From Halomonas ramblicola (GTDB lineage: Bacteria > Pseudomonadota > Gammaproteobacteria > Pseudomonadales > Halomonadaceae): DNA of 61,225 nucleotides. The stretch spans positions 1-61,225 of the forward strand of contig NZ_JAUFPL010000032.1 of assembly GCF_030409215.1 (NCBI RefSeq). The letters run 5' to 3'. Under the pieces are notes generated by a model. The model ran no database searches. It worked only from the letters and a program-made list of their open reading frames with translations, and was not told where the DNA came from. The position numbers and the translations under genes are program-made. Position 1 is the first letter of the stretch; each line of letters opens with the position of its first letter. Of this stretch, positions 18,830 through 28,483 are shown one piece after another.

Positions 18830-20230
18830 ATGTTCAAAGGATTTACCCGCTTCCTGCAGAGTCCCGGCGAGAGCCTGAAGTCGCTGTTCGGCACCGAGGG
18901 CGCCGCCGCCGGCACGCCGGAGGTCCGCGTCATCCCCCGCGAGGACCACCCGGTCTCGCGCCAGCACTTCAGCGATGCCGCCCTCAAGGTGCTCTACCGC
19001 CTGCACAACGCCGGCCACGAGGCCTATCTGGTGGGCGGCTGCATCCGCGACGCCCTGCTGGGCCGCATGCCCAAGGACTTCGACGTGGCCACCGACGCCA
19101 CGCCGGAAGAGGTCAAGGCGCTGTTCCGCAACTCGCGCATCATCGGCCGGCGCTTCCGCATCGTCCATGTGCGCTTCGGTCGCGAGGTGATCGAGGTCAC
19201 CACCTTCCGCGGCAAGCCGGGCGACGACCACGCCGACCACATCGCCCAGCAGTCCGACGACGGCCTATTGCTGCGCGACAACGTCTGGGGCGACATCCAG
19301 GAAGACGCCCTGCGCCGCGACTTCACCATCAATGCCCTCTACTACAGCATCGCCGACTTCTCGATTCACGACTTCGCCGACGGCGTGCGCGACATCGAGG
19401 CCAGGACCCTGCGCCTGATCGGCGACCCCGACACCCGCTACCGCGAGGACCCGGTGCGCATGCTGCGGGCCGTGCGCTTCGCCGCCAAGCTCGACTTCCA
19501 CCTCGCCCCGGCCACCGAGGCCCCGATCCACGAGTTCGCCCCGCTGCTGCTGCAGATCCCCCCGGCGCGGCTGTTCGACGAGGTCCTCAAGCTGTTCATG
19601 GCCGGCCACGGCGTCGCCACCTTCCAGCTGCTGCGCCACTACGGCCTGTTCGATATGCTCTTCCCCGAGGCCGGGGAAGCCATGGCCGAGCTGCCCTGGG
19701 CCGAGCGCCTGGTCGAGCTGGCCCTGGAGAGCACCGACCGGCGCATCCATGAGGAGCGCCCGGTGACCCCGGCCTTCCTGTTCGCCGCCATCCTGTGGGG
19801 CCCGGTGGTGCAGCGCCAGGCCGAGCAGGAGGCCAGGGGCCTGCCCGCGATCCCGGCCCTGCAGGCCGCCTCCCAGCAGGTCGTGTCACGCCAGCTGCAG
19901 CACGTCTCGATCCCCAAGCGCTTCAGCCTGCCGATGCGCGACATCTGGGACCTGCAACAGCGCCTGCCGCTGCGCCGCGGTCGCCGGGTCTTCCAGACCC
20001 GCGAGCATCCGCGCTTCCGCGCCGCCTACGACATGCTGCTGCTGCGCGAGGGGGCCGGCGAGCTCGAGCCCGGCCTCGGCGACTGGTGGACCGTCTTCCA
20101 GGACGCCGACGAGCACGAGCAGGCGCGCCTGCTGGACAAGGTCGGCGCCCATCCCGCCGGTAGCGGCACCCCCAAGCGCAAGCGCCGCCGACGGCGTCGC
20201 AAGCCCCGCGGCGGCAACGGCGACGCATGA
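18830..20230 (+). CDS. pcnB: poly(A) polymerase I
   Basis: Adds poly(A) tails to RNA 3' ends, promoting decay by exonucleases such as PNPase (also encoded in this window). The 466-aa protein has the class II nucleotidyltransferase head: AYLVGGCIRDALLGRMPKDFDVATDATPEEV with the DxD-type catalytic pair, GRRFRIVHV, and the RRDFTINALYY motif. A basic tail (KRKRRRRRRK) follows, typical of PcnB and separating it from CCA-adding enzymes. The ATG at 18830 gives the usual start. The frame stays open back to 18590, but that stretch is the crcZ 3' region. It is followed by folK with an ATGA overlap. Confidence 0.93.
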   Translation: MFKGFTRFLQSPGESLKSLFGTEGAAAGTPEVRVIPREDHPVSRQHFSDAALKVLYRLHNAGHEAYLVGGCIRDALLGRMPKDFDVATDATPEEVKALFRNSRIIGRRFRIVHVRFGREVIEVTTFRGKPGDDHADHIAQQSDDGLLLRDNVWGDIQEDALRRDFTINALYYSIADFSIHDFADGVRDIEARTLRLIGDPDTRYREDPVRMLRAVRFAAKLDFHLAPATEAPIHEFAPLLLQIPPARLFDEVLKLFMAGHGVATFQLLRHYGLFDMLFPEAGEAMAELPWAERLVELALESTDRRIHEERPVTPAFLFAAILWGPVVQRQAEQEARGLPAIPALQAASQQVVSRQLQHVSIPKRFSLPMRDIWDLQQRLPLRRGRRVFQTREHPRFRAAYDMLLLREGAGELEPGLGDWWTVFQDADEHEQARLLDKVGAHPAGSGTPKRKRRRRRRKPRGGNGDA

Positions 20231-20733
20231 GCCTCCATCGGGCCTGGATCGGGTTGGGCAGCAACCTCGACGACCCGCTCGCGCGGGTCGCCCGCGCCCT
20301 GGATGAGCTCGACCGGCTGCCGCTGACGCGGCGCATCGCCGCCTCCTCGCGCTATGCCAGCCGTCCGCAGGGCCCCCAGGACCAGCCCGATTTCATCAAT
20401 GCCGTGGCATGCCTCGAGACGCGCCTCTCGCCGCTGGCCCTGCTCGACCAGCTGCAGGCCCTGGAGCAGCGCCACCGCCGGGTGCGCGCCCGCCGCTGGG
20501 GGCCCCGTACCCTGGATCTGGATCTGTTACTCTTCGATGACGACGTCCTGGCGCTGCCGCGCCTGAGGGTGCCCCACCCGGAAATGGCCCGACGAGCCTT
20601 CGTGCTGGTGCCCTTGCTGTCACTGGTACCGGACCTGCGGCTGCCCGACGGTCGCCGGCTGGTCGACCTGGTCGCCGCGCTGCCCGACGCCGACCTGCGG
20701 GAAGTGTTACCGCCCGAAGGAGGCGACCGGTAA
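20227..20733 (+). CDS. folK: 6-hydroxymethyl-dihydropterin pyrophosphokinase
   Basis: Transfers pyrophosphate from ATP to 6-hydroxymethyl-7,8-dihydropterin in folate synthesis; its product feeds FolP, also in this window. The 168-aa protein shows AWIGLGSNLDDP, SRYASRPQGPQDQPDFINAV, the RRWGPRTLDLDLLLFDD signature and LRVPHPEMARRAFVLVPL. Its start overlaps the pcnB stop by 4 bp. The last codons include a TTA leucine within a TGTTACCG motif shared with the region upstream of panB. Confidence 0.95.
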   Translation: MSLHRAWIGLGSNLDDPLARVARALDELDRLPLTRRIAASSRYASRPQGPQDQPDFINAVACLETRLSPLALLDQLQALEQRHRRVRARRWGPRTLDLDLLLFDDDVLALPRLRVPHPEMARRAFVLVPLLSLVPDLRLPDGRRLVDLVAALPDADLREVLPPEGGDR

Positions 20734-20772
20734 AGTGTTACCTGTCGACACAGCATGGCGGTTCGGGTAACA
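20705..20772. promoter_or_regulatory. cluster of TGTTAC/GTAACA half-sites before panB
   Basis: TGTTAC at 20705-20710 (inside the end of folK) and 20736-20741, and GTAACA at 20767-20772, with a further GTTACA just downstream. These are the same half-sites as upstream of crcZ. No convincing sigma-54 promoter is seen between them and the panB start at 20838. The regulator is unknown; CbrB is one candidate. Confidence 0.35.
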
Positions 20773-20837
20773 ATCTCGGGTTACACCCGGGCCGGCGCCG
20801 CGCGCCGCTCCCGACGCCACAACCAAGAGAGCACGCC

Positions 20838-21629
20838 ATGAAAACCGTCACTCTGAGCTCGCTGCAGGCCTTCAAGCGCGCCGGTGAGACCTTCAGCTGC
20901 CTGACCGCCTACGATGCCACCTTCGCCCGGGCCGCCAGCGACGCCGGCATCGAGGTGCTGCTGGTGGGCGACTCCCTGGGGATGGTGCTGCAGGGTCACG
21001 CCAGCACCCTGCCGGTCACCCAGGAGGAGATCTGCTACCACACCCGCTGCGTGGCCCGTGGCAAGGGAGCGAGCCTGCTGATGGTCGACCTGCCCTTCAT
21101 GGGCAACGCCAGCCAGGAACGCCTGCTGGAGAACGCCGGCGAACTGATGCGTGCCGGTGCCGAGCTGGTCAAGGTGGAGGGCGAGGCGTGGATGGCTGAC
21201 GGCATCCGCGAGCTGACCCGCCGCGGGGTACCTGTGTGCGCCCACCTGGGCCTGACGCCGCAGACGGTCTACCAGCTGGGCGGCTACAAGGTGCAGGGCC
21301 GCGAGACCGAGCGCGCCGACCAGATCCTCGAGGACGCCCGCACCCTGGTGGAGGCCGGCGCCTCGGTGATCCTGCTGGAGTGCGTGCCGGCCAGCCTCGG
21401 CCGCGCCATCACCGAGGCCCTGGACGTGCCGGTCATCGGCATCGGCGCCGGCCCCGACACCGACGGCCAGATCCTGGTGATGCACGACATGCTGGACATC
21501 ACCGCCGGGCGCAAGCCGCGCTTCGTCAAGAACTTCATGGCCGAGGCCGACGATATCCAGGGTGCCTTCCGCCGCTACCACGAGGACGTCAAGGCCCGCC
21601 GCTTCCCCGCCGCGGAACACTGCTTCTAG
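20838..21629 (+). CDS. panB: ketopantoate hydroxymethyltransferase
   Basis: First committed step of pantothenate synthesis: transfers a hydroxymethyl group from methylene-tetrahydrofolate to alpha-ketoisovalerate. The 263-aa TIM barrel has TAYDATFARAAS, VLLVGDSLGMVLQG (metal-binding Asp), VDLPFMG, the catalytic glutamate region KVEGE, VCAHLGLTPQ and VIGIGAGPDTDGQILVMHDML. It heads panB-panC-panD, 104 bp after folK. Folate (folK) and pantothenate genes are adjacent as in pseudomonads. Confidence 0.96.
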   Translation: MKTVTLSSLQAFKRAGETFSCLTAYDATFARAASDAGIEVLLVGDSLGMVLQGHASTLPVTQEEICYHTRCVARGKGASLLMVDLPFMGNASQERLLENAGELMRAGAELVKVEGEAWMADGIRELTRRGVPVCAHLGLTPQTVYQLGGYKVQGRETERADQILEDARTLVEAGASVILLECVPASLGRAITEALDVPVIGIGAGPDTDGQILVMHDMLDITAGRKPRFVKNFMAEADDIQGAFRRYHEDVKARRFPAAEHCF

Positions 21630-21647
21630 CCCCGGAGGCCCACAGCG

Positions 21648-22496
21648 ATGCGCATCCTGAGAGAGATCCCCGCCCTGCGCCAGACGCTGACCGAGGCACG
21701 CCGCCGAGGCCAGCGGATCGCCCTGGTACCCACCATGGGCAACCTCCACGCCGGCCACCTGGCCCTGGTGGCGGCGGCCCGTGAGCGGGCCGAGGTGGTG
21801 GTCGCCAGCATCTTCGTCAATCCCATGCAGTTCGGGCCGAACGAGGACCTCGACGCCTATCCGCGCACCCTGGCCGAGGACCAAGCGAAGCTCGAGGCCG
21901 CCGGCTGCGACCTGCTGTTCGCCCCGGAGGCGGCCACCGTCTATCCCCGGGGCCTCGAGGCCCAGACGCGGATCAGCGTGCCCGAGGTGAGCGAAGGGCT
22001 GTGCGGCGGCTCCCGCCCCGGTCACTTCGACGGCGTCGCCACCATCGTCGCCATGCTCTTCAACCTGGTGCAGCCCGACCTGGCCTGCTTCGGCGAGAAG
22101 GACTACCAGCAGCTGGCGGTGATTCGCCGCCTGGTGGCCGACCTGCACTTCCCCATCGAGATCGTCGGCGTGCCCATCGTGCGCGCCGAGGACGGCCTGG
22201 CGCTCTCCTCCCGCAACGGTTATCTCAGTGACGCACAGCGCGACGCAGCCCCGCGCCTCCACGCGACGCTATGCGAGCTGCGCGCCAGCCTGGAGGCAGG
22301 CGCCGAGATCGAGGCCAGCCTGAAGGCCGGACTCGACCGACTCGACGAGGCCGGCTTCGACCCCGACTATCTGGAACTTCGCGCCGCCGACCTGGGCCCG
22401 GTCACGGCGACGACCCGCGAGGCCGTGCTGCTCGTCGCAGCGCGGCTGGGCCCGACCCGACTGATCGACAACCTGACCCTGACCCTGCCGCGCTGA
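21648..22496 (+). CDS. panC: pantothenate synthetase
   Basis: ATP-dependent condensation of pantoate and beta-alanine to pantothenate. The 282-aa protein has the HIGH-type nucleotide motif in [69 protein letters not shown] and the SSRNGYLS motif (KMSKS equivalent). It lies 18 bp after panB in the same operon. Its beta-alanine substrate is supplied by panD just downstream. Confidence 0.96.
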   Translation: MRILREIPALRQTLTEARRRGQRIALVPTMGNLHAGHLALVAAARERAEVVVASIFVNPMQFGPNEDLDAYPRTLAEDQAKLEAAGCDLLFAPEAATVYPRGLEAQTRISVPEVSEGLCGGSRPGHFDGVATIVAMLFNLVQPDLACFGEKDYQQLAVIRRLVADLHFPIEIVGVPIVRAEDGLALSSRNGYLSDAQRDAAPRLHATLCELRASLEAGAEIEASLKAGLDRLDEAGFDPDYLELRAADLGPVTATTREAVLLVAARLGPTRLIDNLTLTLPR

Positions 22497-22527
22497 GGCG
22501 ACGGCCCATCCGGAGGAACCGCTTTCC

Positions 22528-22908
22528 ATGTTCACCATCATGCTCAAGGCCAAGCTGCACATGGCCCGCGTCACCCATGCCGTACTCAACTACGAGGGCT
22601 CCTGCGCCATCGACGGCGAGCTGCTCGACATGTCCGGCATCCGCGAGAACGAGCAGGTCCAGATCTACAACGTCGAGAACGGCCAACGCTTCACCACCTA
22701 TGCGATCCGTGCCGAGGAGGGCTCCCGGGTGATCTCGGTGAACGGTGCCGCCGCCCACCTGGCCGGCGTCGGCGAGCGGGTGATCATCTGCAGCTACGCT
22801 CACTACAGCGAGGCGGAGCTGGAGAATCACCAGCCGGCCCTGGTCTACCTCCAGGAAGGCAACGCCATCAGCCACACCAGCCACGCCATCCCCGTCCAGA
22901 TGGCCTGA
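22528..22908 (+). CDS. panD: aspartate 1-decarboxylase
   Basis: Pyruvoyl enzyme that makes beta-alanine from L-aspartate for PanC. The 126-aa proenzyme is self-cleaved between Gly24 and Ser25 in NYEGSCAID, the serine becoming the pyruvoyl group; K9, H11 and Y58-type residues are in place. GGAGG precedes the ATG. It follows panC by 31 bp, completing the pantothenate operon. Confidence 0.96.
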   Translation: MFTIMLKAKLHMARVTHAVLNYEGSCAIDGELLDMSGIRENEQVQIYNVENGQRFTTYAIRAEEGSRVISVNGAAAHLAGVGERVIICSYAHYSEAELENHQPALVYLQEGNAISHTSHAIPVQMA

Positions 22909-23080
22909 ACGCCCGGTCAGGATAGTGCGCCGTCTCCCGGCACCACGCCGGTCCGACCTCGTCAGGCGGCCGGCGTTTCACCAGGAGATCGGCGCTGCAC
23001 TGGATCGGCACATCCTTATAGGACCGCCAGGCATTGCCGCAGTGCACAAGCTTCCCCTATGCTGGGACTCCGGCCCTGGT

Positions 23081-23110
23081 GGAAAACCGGCCCGACGCCG
23101 GCCGTTTTCC
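23081..23110. repeat. imperfect hairpin upstream of the thiolase gene
   Basis: Arms GGAAAAC (23081-23087) and GTTTTCC (23104-23110) pair outside a CGGC/GCCG inner stem, with a 3-nt bulge. It lies 45 bp before the thiolase start in a 246-bp gap after panD. It may be a leader structure or an operator; no clear regulator is indicated. Confidence 0.35.
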
Positions 23111-23154
23111 GACACGACCGCGATGCCCTATAACACGCTCAGGAGGCTCAGCCC

Positions 23155-24336
23155 ATGCAAGACCAAGACGTGGTAATCGTTGCCGCCCGCCGTACTGCCG
23201 TCGGCACCTTCGGCGGCTCCCTGGCCGGCATTCCCGCCAGCGACCTGGGTGCCCTGGTGATCAAGGACATCCTCTCTTCCACCGGCGTCGCCGCCGATCA
23301 GGTCGAGGAGGTGCTGCTGGGCCAGGTGTTGACCGCCGGGGTCGGCCAGAACCCGGCCCGCCAGGCTTCCATCAAGGCCGGCCTCCCGGATGCCGTGCCG
23401 GCCATGACCATCAACAAGGTGTGCGGCTCCGGGCTCAAGGCCCTGCACCTCGCCACCCAGGCGATCCGCTGCGGCGACGCCGAACTGATCATCGCCGGCG
23501 GCCAGGAGAACATGTCCGCCTCGCCCCACGTGCTGCCCAACTCGCGCACCGGCCAGCGCATGGGCGACTGGAAGGCCATCGACACCATGGTCCACGACGG
23601 CCTCTGGGATGCCTTCAACAACTACCACATGGGCATCACGGCCGAGAACCTGGCGGAGAAATACGGCATCACCCGCGAGCAGATGGACGAGTTCGCCGCC
23701 GGCTCCCAGCAGAAGGCCGCCGCGGCCATCAGGGAAGGCAAGTTCAAGGGCCAGATCGTCCCGGTGGAGATCCCCCAGCGCAAGGGCGACCCGGTGGTCT
23801 TCGATACCGACGAGGGCCCGCGTGACGTGACCGCCGAGAAGCTCGGCACCATGCGTCCGGCCTTCAAGAAGGACGGCACCATCACCGCCGGCAACGCCTC
23901 CTCCCTCAACGATGGCGCCGCCGTGGTGATGCTCTGCTCCGCCGAGAAGGCCAAGGCCCTGGGGCTCGAGCCCCTGGCCCGCATCAAGGCCTACAGCAAT
24001 GCCGGCGTCGACCCCTCCATCATGGGCATCGGTCCGGCCCCGGCCACCCGCCGCTGCCTCGAGAAGGCCGGCTGGAGCCTGGACGACCTGGACCTGGTCG
24101 AGGCCAACGAGGCCTTCGCCGCCCAGGCGCTGTCGGTCAACAAGGAACTCGGCTGGGACGCCGACAAGATCAACGTCAACGGCGGCGCCATCGCCCTGGG
24201 CCACCCCATCGGTGCCTCCGGCTGCCGCATCCTGGTGACCCTGGTGCACGAGATGATCGCCCGCGACGCCAAGAAGGGCCTGGCGACCCTGTGCATCGGT
24301 GGTGGGCAAGGGGTTGCCCTGGCCATCGAACGCTGA
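23155..24336 (+). CDS. acetyl-CoA C-acetyltransferase (thiolase)
   Basis: Biosynthetic-type thiolase that condenses two acetyl-CoA to acetoacetyl-CoA (or the reverse). The 393-aa protein has the acyl-accepting Cys90 in [11 protein letters not shown], the AGGQENMS block, [15 protein letters not shown] with the catalytic His, and the second Cys in [12 protein letters not shown]. In halophiles such enzymes often feed polyhydroxybutyrate synthesis (PhaA) or serve short-chain fatty-acid use (AtoB). No phaB or phaC is nearby, so the role stays open. It appears to be a single-gene unit with a strong terminator. Confidence 0.92.
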   Translation: MQDQDVVIVAARRTAVGTFGGSLAGIPASDLGALVIKDILSSTGVAADQVEEVLLGQVLTAGVGQNPARQASIKAGLPDAVPAMTINKVCGSGLKALHLATQAIRCGDAELIIAGGQENMSASPHVLPNSRTGQRMGDWKAIDTMVHDGLWDAFNNYHMGITAENLAEKYGITREQMDEFAAGSQQKAAAAIREGKFKGQIVPVEIPQRKGDPVVFDTDEGPRDVTAEKLGTMRPAFKKDGTITAGNASSLNDGAAVVMLCSAEKAKALGLEPLARIKAYSNAGVDPSIMGIGPAPATRRCLEKAGWSLDDLDLVEANEAFAAQALSVNKELGWDADKINVNGGAIALGHPIGASGCRILVTLVHEMIARDAKKGLATLCIGGGQGVALAIER

Positions 24337-24354
24337 GGAAACCCCATATAAAGA

Positions 24355-24389
24355 ACCGCCCCCGCAGCCTGGCTGCGGGGGCGGTTTTT
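24355..24389. terminator. bidirectional terminator between thiolase and pnp
   Basis: Arms ACCGCCCCCGCAGCC (24355-24369) and GGCTGCGGGGGCGGT (24371-24385), with TTTT after the plus-strand arm. A-rich sequence on the other side gives a U-run on the minus strand. It serves two converging genes. Confidence 0.85.
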
Positions 24390-24429
24390 CTTCCAGCTTC
24401 ACGCTTCCGGCTTTCAGCTTGCCGGAGGC

Positions 24430-26562
24430 TTACAGCTCGACGTCGGCCGCTTCGGCCTCGAAGGCGGCCTTCTCTTCCGGGGTGATCTCCTTGATGGTGA
24501 GCTTCACCCGGTTGCGGTTGTCGATGTCGAGCACCTTGACGATCGGCTCGTCGCCCTCGTTGAGGTAGTCGCGCACGTCGTTGACCCGCTCGGGCACGAT
24601 CTGGGAGATGTGCACCAGGCCGTCGGTGCCGGGCATGATGTTGACGAAGGCGCCGAAGTCGGCGATGCGCACCACCTTGCCGCGGTACAGCTTGCCGATC
24701 TCCGGCTCGGCGGTGATCGCCAGCACGGTGTCGATGGCCGCCTTGGCCGCCACCTTGTCCTCGGCGTAGATGCGCACGGTGCCGTCGTCGTCCAGGTCGA
24801 TGGAGGCGCCGGTGTCCTCGCAGATCTTGCGGATGGTGGCGCCGCCCTTGCCGATGACGTCGCGGATCTTCTCCGGGTCGATCTTGATGGTGGCCATGGA
24901 GGGCGCGTTCTCGGAGACCTCGGCGCGGCTCTGGCCGATCACCGCGTTCATCTGCTCGAGGATGTGCAGGCGGGCCTCGTTGGCCTGCTGCAGCGCCTGC
25001 TCCATGATCTCCTCGTTGATGCCCTCGATCTTGATGTCCATCTGCAGGGCGGTGACGCCGTCGGCGGAGCCGGCCACCTTGAAGTCCATGTCGCCCAGGT
25101 GGTCCTCGTCACCCAGGATGTCGGTCAGCACGGCGAAGCCGTCGGCGTCCTTGACCAGGCCCATGGCGATGCCCGCCACCGGCGCCTTCATCGGCACGCC
25201 GGCGTCCATCAGCGCCAGGGAGGAGCCGCACACCGAGGCCATGGAGCTGGAGCCGTTGGACTCGGTGATCTCGGAGACCACGCGGATGGTGTAGGGGAAG
25301 TCCGCCTCGTCGGGCAGCATGGCCTGCACGCCGCGGCGCGCCAGGCGGCCGTGGCCGATCTCGCGACGCTTGGGACCGCCCATGAAGCCGGCCTCGCCCA
25401 CGCTGTAGGGGGGGAAGTTGTAGTGCAGCAGGAAGCGGTCCTTGCGCTCGCCCTCCAGCGACTCGATCAACTGGGCGTCGCGCAGGGTGCCCAGGGTGGC
25501 GATGACGATCGCCTGGGTCTCGCCGCGAGTGAAGATCGCCGAGCCGTGGGTCTTGGGCAGGCTACCCACCTCGATGGCCAGCGGGCGCACGGTGCGGTTG
25601 TCGCGGCCGTCGATGCGCGGCTCGCCCTTGATGACGCGAGCGCGCACCACACGCTTCTCCAGGCCCTCGATGGCCCCCTTCACCTCGTCGGCGTCGAACC
25701 GGCCTTCCTCCTCGCCGGCCAACTGCTCGACCGCCTCGGCCTTGAGGGCGGAGAGCGCGTCCTGGCGGGCCATCTTGTCGGTGATGCGGTAGGCCTCGCC
25801 GACCCTGGCCTCGAAGGCCTCGGCCACGGCGGCCTTCAGCGGGGCGTTCTCGGCCGGCGGCTGCCAGTCCCACTTCGGCTTGCCGGCCTCGGCGGCCAGC
25901 TCCTTGATGGCGGCGATGGCGACCTGCATCTCCTGGTGGCCGTAGAGCACGGCGCCGAGCATCTCGTCCTCGAGCAGCTCGTCGGCCTCGGACTCCACCA
26001 TCAGCACCGCCTTCTCGGTGCCGGCCACCACCATGTCCAGCTCGGAGCTGGCGAGCTCCTCGACGGTGGGGTTGAGGAAGTAGCCCTTGTCCTCGTCGAA
26101 GCCCACCCGGGCGCCGCCGATGGGGCCATTGAAGGGCACGCCGGAGACCGCCAGGGCCGCGGAGGTGCCGAGCATGGCGGCGATGTCCGGGTCATGGTTG
26201 CGGTCGGTGGAGAGCACGGTGCAGATCACCTGCACCTCGTTCATGAAGCCCTTGGGGAACAGCGGACGGATCGGGCGATCGATCAACCGCGAGGTGAGGG
26301 TCTCCTTCTCGGTGGGACGCCCCTCGCGCTTGAAGAAGCCGCCGGGGATCTTGCCGACCGCGTAGGTCTTCTCCTGGTAGTGGACGGAGAGCGGGAAGAA
26401 CGGCTGGTTGGGGTTGGCTTCCTTCCGCGCCACCACGGTGCACAGCACCACGGTGTCGTCCATGGTGACCATCACGGCACCGGTGGCCTGGCGGGCGATG
26501 CGCCCGGTTTCCAGGGTGACGGTGCTGCGACCGTACTGAAACGTTTTCTTGACCGGATTCAC
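24430..26562 (-). CDS. pnp: polynucleotide phosphorylase
   Basis: 3'-5' phosphorolytic exoribonuclease of the RNA degradosome. The 710-aa protein has two RNase PH domains (about 1-230 and 310-540), a KH domain (about 553-615, with [11 protein letters not shown]) and an S1 domain (about 622-690, with [18 protein letters not shown]). E. coli PNPase has 711 residues. The start is GTG at 26560-26562, after GGAAGAG; the frame is open further upstream, but this start matches the family ([11 protein letters not shown]). It lies downstream of rpsO across a hairpin, the conserved rpsO-pnp arrangement. Confidence 0.95.
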   Translation of the reverse strand: MNPVKKTFQYGRSTVTLETGRIARQATGAVMVTMDDTVVLCTVVARKEANPNQPFFPLSVHYQEKTYAVGKIPGGFFKREGRPTEKETLTSRLIDRPIRPLFPKGFMNEVQVICTVLSTDRNHDPDIAAMLGTSAALAVSGVPFNGPIGGARVGFDEDKGYFLNPTVEELASSELDMVVAGTEKAVLMVESEADELLEDEMLGAVLYGHQEMQVAIAAIKELAAEAGKPKWDWQPPAENAPLKAAVAEAFEARVGEAYRITDKMARQDALSALKAEAVEQLAGEEEGRFDADEVKGAIEGLEKRVVRARVIKGEPRIDGRDNRTVRPLAIEVGSLPKTHGSAIFTRGETQAIVIATLGTLRDAQLIESLEGERKDRFLLHYNFPPYSVGEAGFMGGPKRREIGHGRLARRGVQAMLPDEADFPYTIRVVSEITESNGSSSMASVCGSSLALMDAGVPMKAPVAGIAMGLVKDADGFAVLTDILGDEDHLGDMDFKVAGSADGVTALQMDIKIEGINEEIMEQALQQANEARLHILEQMNAVIGQSRAEVSENAPSMATIKIDPEKIRDVIGKGGATIRKICEDTGASIDLDDDGTVRIYAEDKVAAKAAIDTVLAITAEPEIGKLYRGKVVRIADFGAFVNIMPGTDGLVHISQIVPERVNDVRDYLNEGDEPIVKVLDIDNRNRVKLTIKEITPEEKAAFEAEAADVEL

Positions 26563-26706
26563 GGCGACTCTTCCTTCAACTTTTCGATGTTTGGGTCGTT
26601 TCGACTCGGCGACCATTTTAGGGGTTGACGGCCGCCAGGGCCACCGGGTAGCGACATTTCCGCACGGCAATCGCTGCTGGCCTGGCCCAACCCTTTGCCC
26701 CAACGA

Positions 26707-26736
26707 GAAACGGGCAGCCCTCGGGCTGCCCGTTTC
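26707..26736 (-). terminator. rpsO-pnp intergenic hairpin
   Basis: A 13-bp perfect stem, GAAACGGGCAGCC / GGCTGCCCGTTTC, with loop CTCG lies 23 bp past the rpsO stop. On the minus strand the arm ends in GTTTC. It can act as the rpsO terminator or as an RNase processing site ahead of pnp, as in E. coli. Confidence 0.7.
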
Positions 26737-26758
26737 GCTACCGCTTGGGGTACGTCGC

Positions 26759-27028
26759 TTAGCGACGCAGGCCCAGACGCTGGATCAGCGACTGATAGCG
26801 CTCGAAGTCCTTGCGCTTCAGGTAGTCCAGCAGCTTGCGGCGCTGGTTGACCATGCGGATCAGCCCACGACGGGAGTGGTGATCCTGCTTGTTGGTCTTG
26901 AAGTGATCCTGCAGGCCATCGATGTTGGCGCTCAGCAGGGCCACCTGCACCTCGGGGGAACCGGTGTCGTTGTCGCCACGGCCGAATTCCTTGACGATCT
27001 CGGCCTTCTGTTCGGCTGTCAGTGCCAT
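26759..27028 (-). CDS. rpsO: 30S ribosomal protein S15
   Basis: Primary 16S-binding protein of the small subunit. The 89-aa product has the family blocks [51 protein letters not shown] and the C-terminal [14 protein letters not shown]. coli S15 is also 89 aa. It sits between truB and pnp, the conserved order of this cluster. Confidence 0.97.
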   Translation of the reverse strand: MALTAEQKAEIVKEFGRGDNDTGSPEVQVALLSANIDGLQDHFKTNKQDHHSRRGLIRMVNQRRKLLDYLKRKDFERYQSLIQRLGLRR

Positions 27029-27124
27029 CTGTGTCTCCAGTAAGCAATATGCCTGAATGATGAATTGGATGAGACCACGCATATTTGCAGTCTCGGCGTC
27101 GCTCCCTGGGAAGCCCGCGGCTTC

Positions 27125-28042
27125 CTAGGCGACTGCGCTGCTCAGCAGCCGCTTCGGCGCCACCTCCTGTGGCGTCGTCACCGTGCCGAGGCCCAGGAAG
27201 GCCCCGTCGCGGTAGAGTCTCGGTGTCTCGCCCGCGGCCAGGCCGTGGGTCACCCGGGCCGGCTGGCCGTGGGTCAGCCGTTGCGCCGCCGCGGCGTCCA
27301 CCTCCAGGCGCGGCAGGTGCGCCACCAGCACGTCGAGGGGCAGCAGCGCCGCCTCCCGAGCCGCCTGGTCGGGCAGCGCCTCCAGGGCCTCGAGGGTCAG
27401 CATGCCGTCCGACGCCGCGAAAGGCCCGGTCTTGAGCCGCCGCAAGGCGCTGATGTGCGCCCCGCAGCCCAGCGCCCGGCCGATGTCCTCGGCCAGGGTA
27501 CGGATATAGGTGCCCTTGCTGACCCGCACCTCCAGTTCGAGGGCGTCGACCTCGAGAGCCAGAAGGCGGGCATCATACACCGTCACGCGCCGCGCTGCAC
27601 GCTCGATCGTCCTGCCCTCGCGGGCCAGCTCGTAGAGCTTGCGCCCCTGGTGCTTGAGCGCCGAGTGCATCGGCGGCACCTGCTCGATCTCGCCGCGGAA
27701 GCGCGCGAGCACCCCCTCGATATCGGCCTCGGAGAGCCGCGGCACCTCGCGACGCTCGATCACCTCGCCCTCGGCGTCGCCGGTGTCGGTGACCATGCCC
27801 AGTTCCACCCGAGTGCGGTAGGCCTTGTCGGCCTCCAGCAGATGGGCGGAGAACTTGGTCGCCTCGCCGAAGCACAGCGGCAAGAGCCCGGTGGCCATGG
27901 GATCTAGGGTGCCGGTGTGGCCGGCCTTCTGCGCCTGCAGCAGGCGTCGGGCGCGCTGCAGGGCATGGTTGCTGGACAGGCCCTTGGGCTTGTCCAGCAG
28001 CAGCACCCCGTTGACCGGCAGGCCGCGGCGTCGACGCGCCAT
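27125..28042 (-). CDS. truB: tRNA pseudouridine-55 synthase
   Basis: Makes pseudouridine 55 in the T loop of tRNAs. The 305-aa protein has the catalytic Asp47 in GHTGTLDPMATG, VNGVLLLDKPKGLSSN at the start and the YIRTLAEDIG motif, with a C-terminal PUA-like domain (about 250-305). The ATG overlaps the rbfA stop by one base (TGATG), indicating coupling. It is followed by rpsO 97 bp downstream. Confidence 0.95.
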   Translation of the reverse strand: MARRRRGLPVNGVLLLDKPKGLSSNHALQRARRLLQAQKAGHTGTLDPMATGLLPLCFGEATKFSAHLLEADKAYRTRVELGMVTDTGDAEGEVIERREVPRLSEADIEGVLARFRGEIEQVPPMHSALKHQGRKLYELAREGRTIERAARRVTVYDARLLALEVDALELEVRVSKGTYIRTLAEDIGRALGCGAHISALRRLKTGPFAASDGMLTLEALEALPDQAAREAALLPLDVLVAHLPRLEVDAAAAQRLTHGQPARVTHGLAAGETPRLYRDGAFLGLGTVTTPQEVAPKRLLSSAVA

Positions 28043-28464
28043 CAGTCGCGCTCGCCCTCGTCGCTGCCCGGCGAGGCGTCGCCCGGCTCCTCCTCGGCAT
28101 GACGGGCGCGATCGCTCTCCACCGCCTCGTCGATCAGCGAGGAGAGCCGCTGGCCGCGCACCACGCTCTCGTCGTAGTGGAAGCGCAGCTCCGGCACGTG
28201 ACGCAGCTTGACCCGCCGGGCGATCTGCCCGCGCAGGAAACCGGCGGCCTGGCGCAGCACCTTGAGGTTCTCCCGGATGCGCTCCGGGCCGTCCTCGCCG
28301 AGCAGGGTCACGTGGACGTCGGCGTAGCCGAGGTCGCGACTGACCTCGACGCCGCTCACCGTGACCATGCCCAGGCGCGGATCCTTGACCTCGCGCTGGA
28401 TGAGCACCGCCAGCTCCTTCTGCAGCTGGTCGGCCACCCGGTCGGTACGCTTGAACTCGCGCAT
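28042..28464 (-). CDS. rbfA: ribosome-binding factor A
   Basis: Binds the 30S subunit and helps mature 16S rRNA. The 140-aa protein has a KH-like fold with the start FKRTDRVADQLQKELAVLIQREVKDPRLG, GYADVHVTLLG, and the RLKHVPELRF-type block VKLRHVPELRFHYDES. The C-terminal tail (about 115-140) is acidic and low-complexity. It lies 19 bp after infB in the nusA-infB-rbfA-truB operon. Confidence 0.95.
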   Translation of the reverse strand: MREFKRTDRVADQLQKELAVLIQREVKDPRLGMVTVSGVEVSRDLGYADVHVTLLGEDGPERIRENLKVLRQAAGFLRGQIARRVKLRHVPELRFHYDESVVRGQRLSSLIDEAVESDRARHAEEEPGDASPGSDEGERD

Positions 28465-28483
28465 GGCTCGCTTCCTCGCTCGA

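Noticed and set aside
24386..24429. Short similar AGCTTCC/CAGCTT-rich strings near 24390-24425 and 40530-40548, considered as copies of a dispersed repeat.
   Set aside because: Only short imperfect matches are shared, and both lie next to terminators. No defined repeat unit can be supported within this window.
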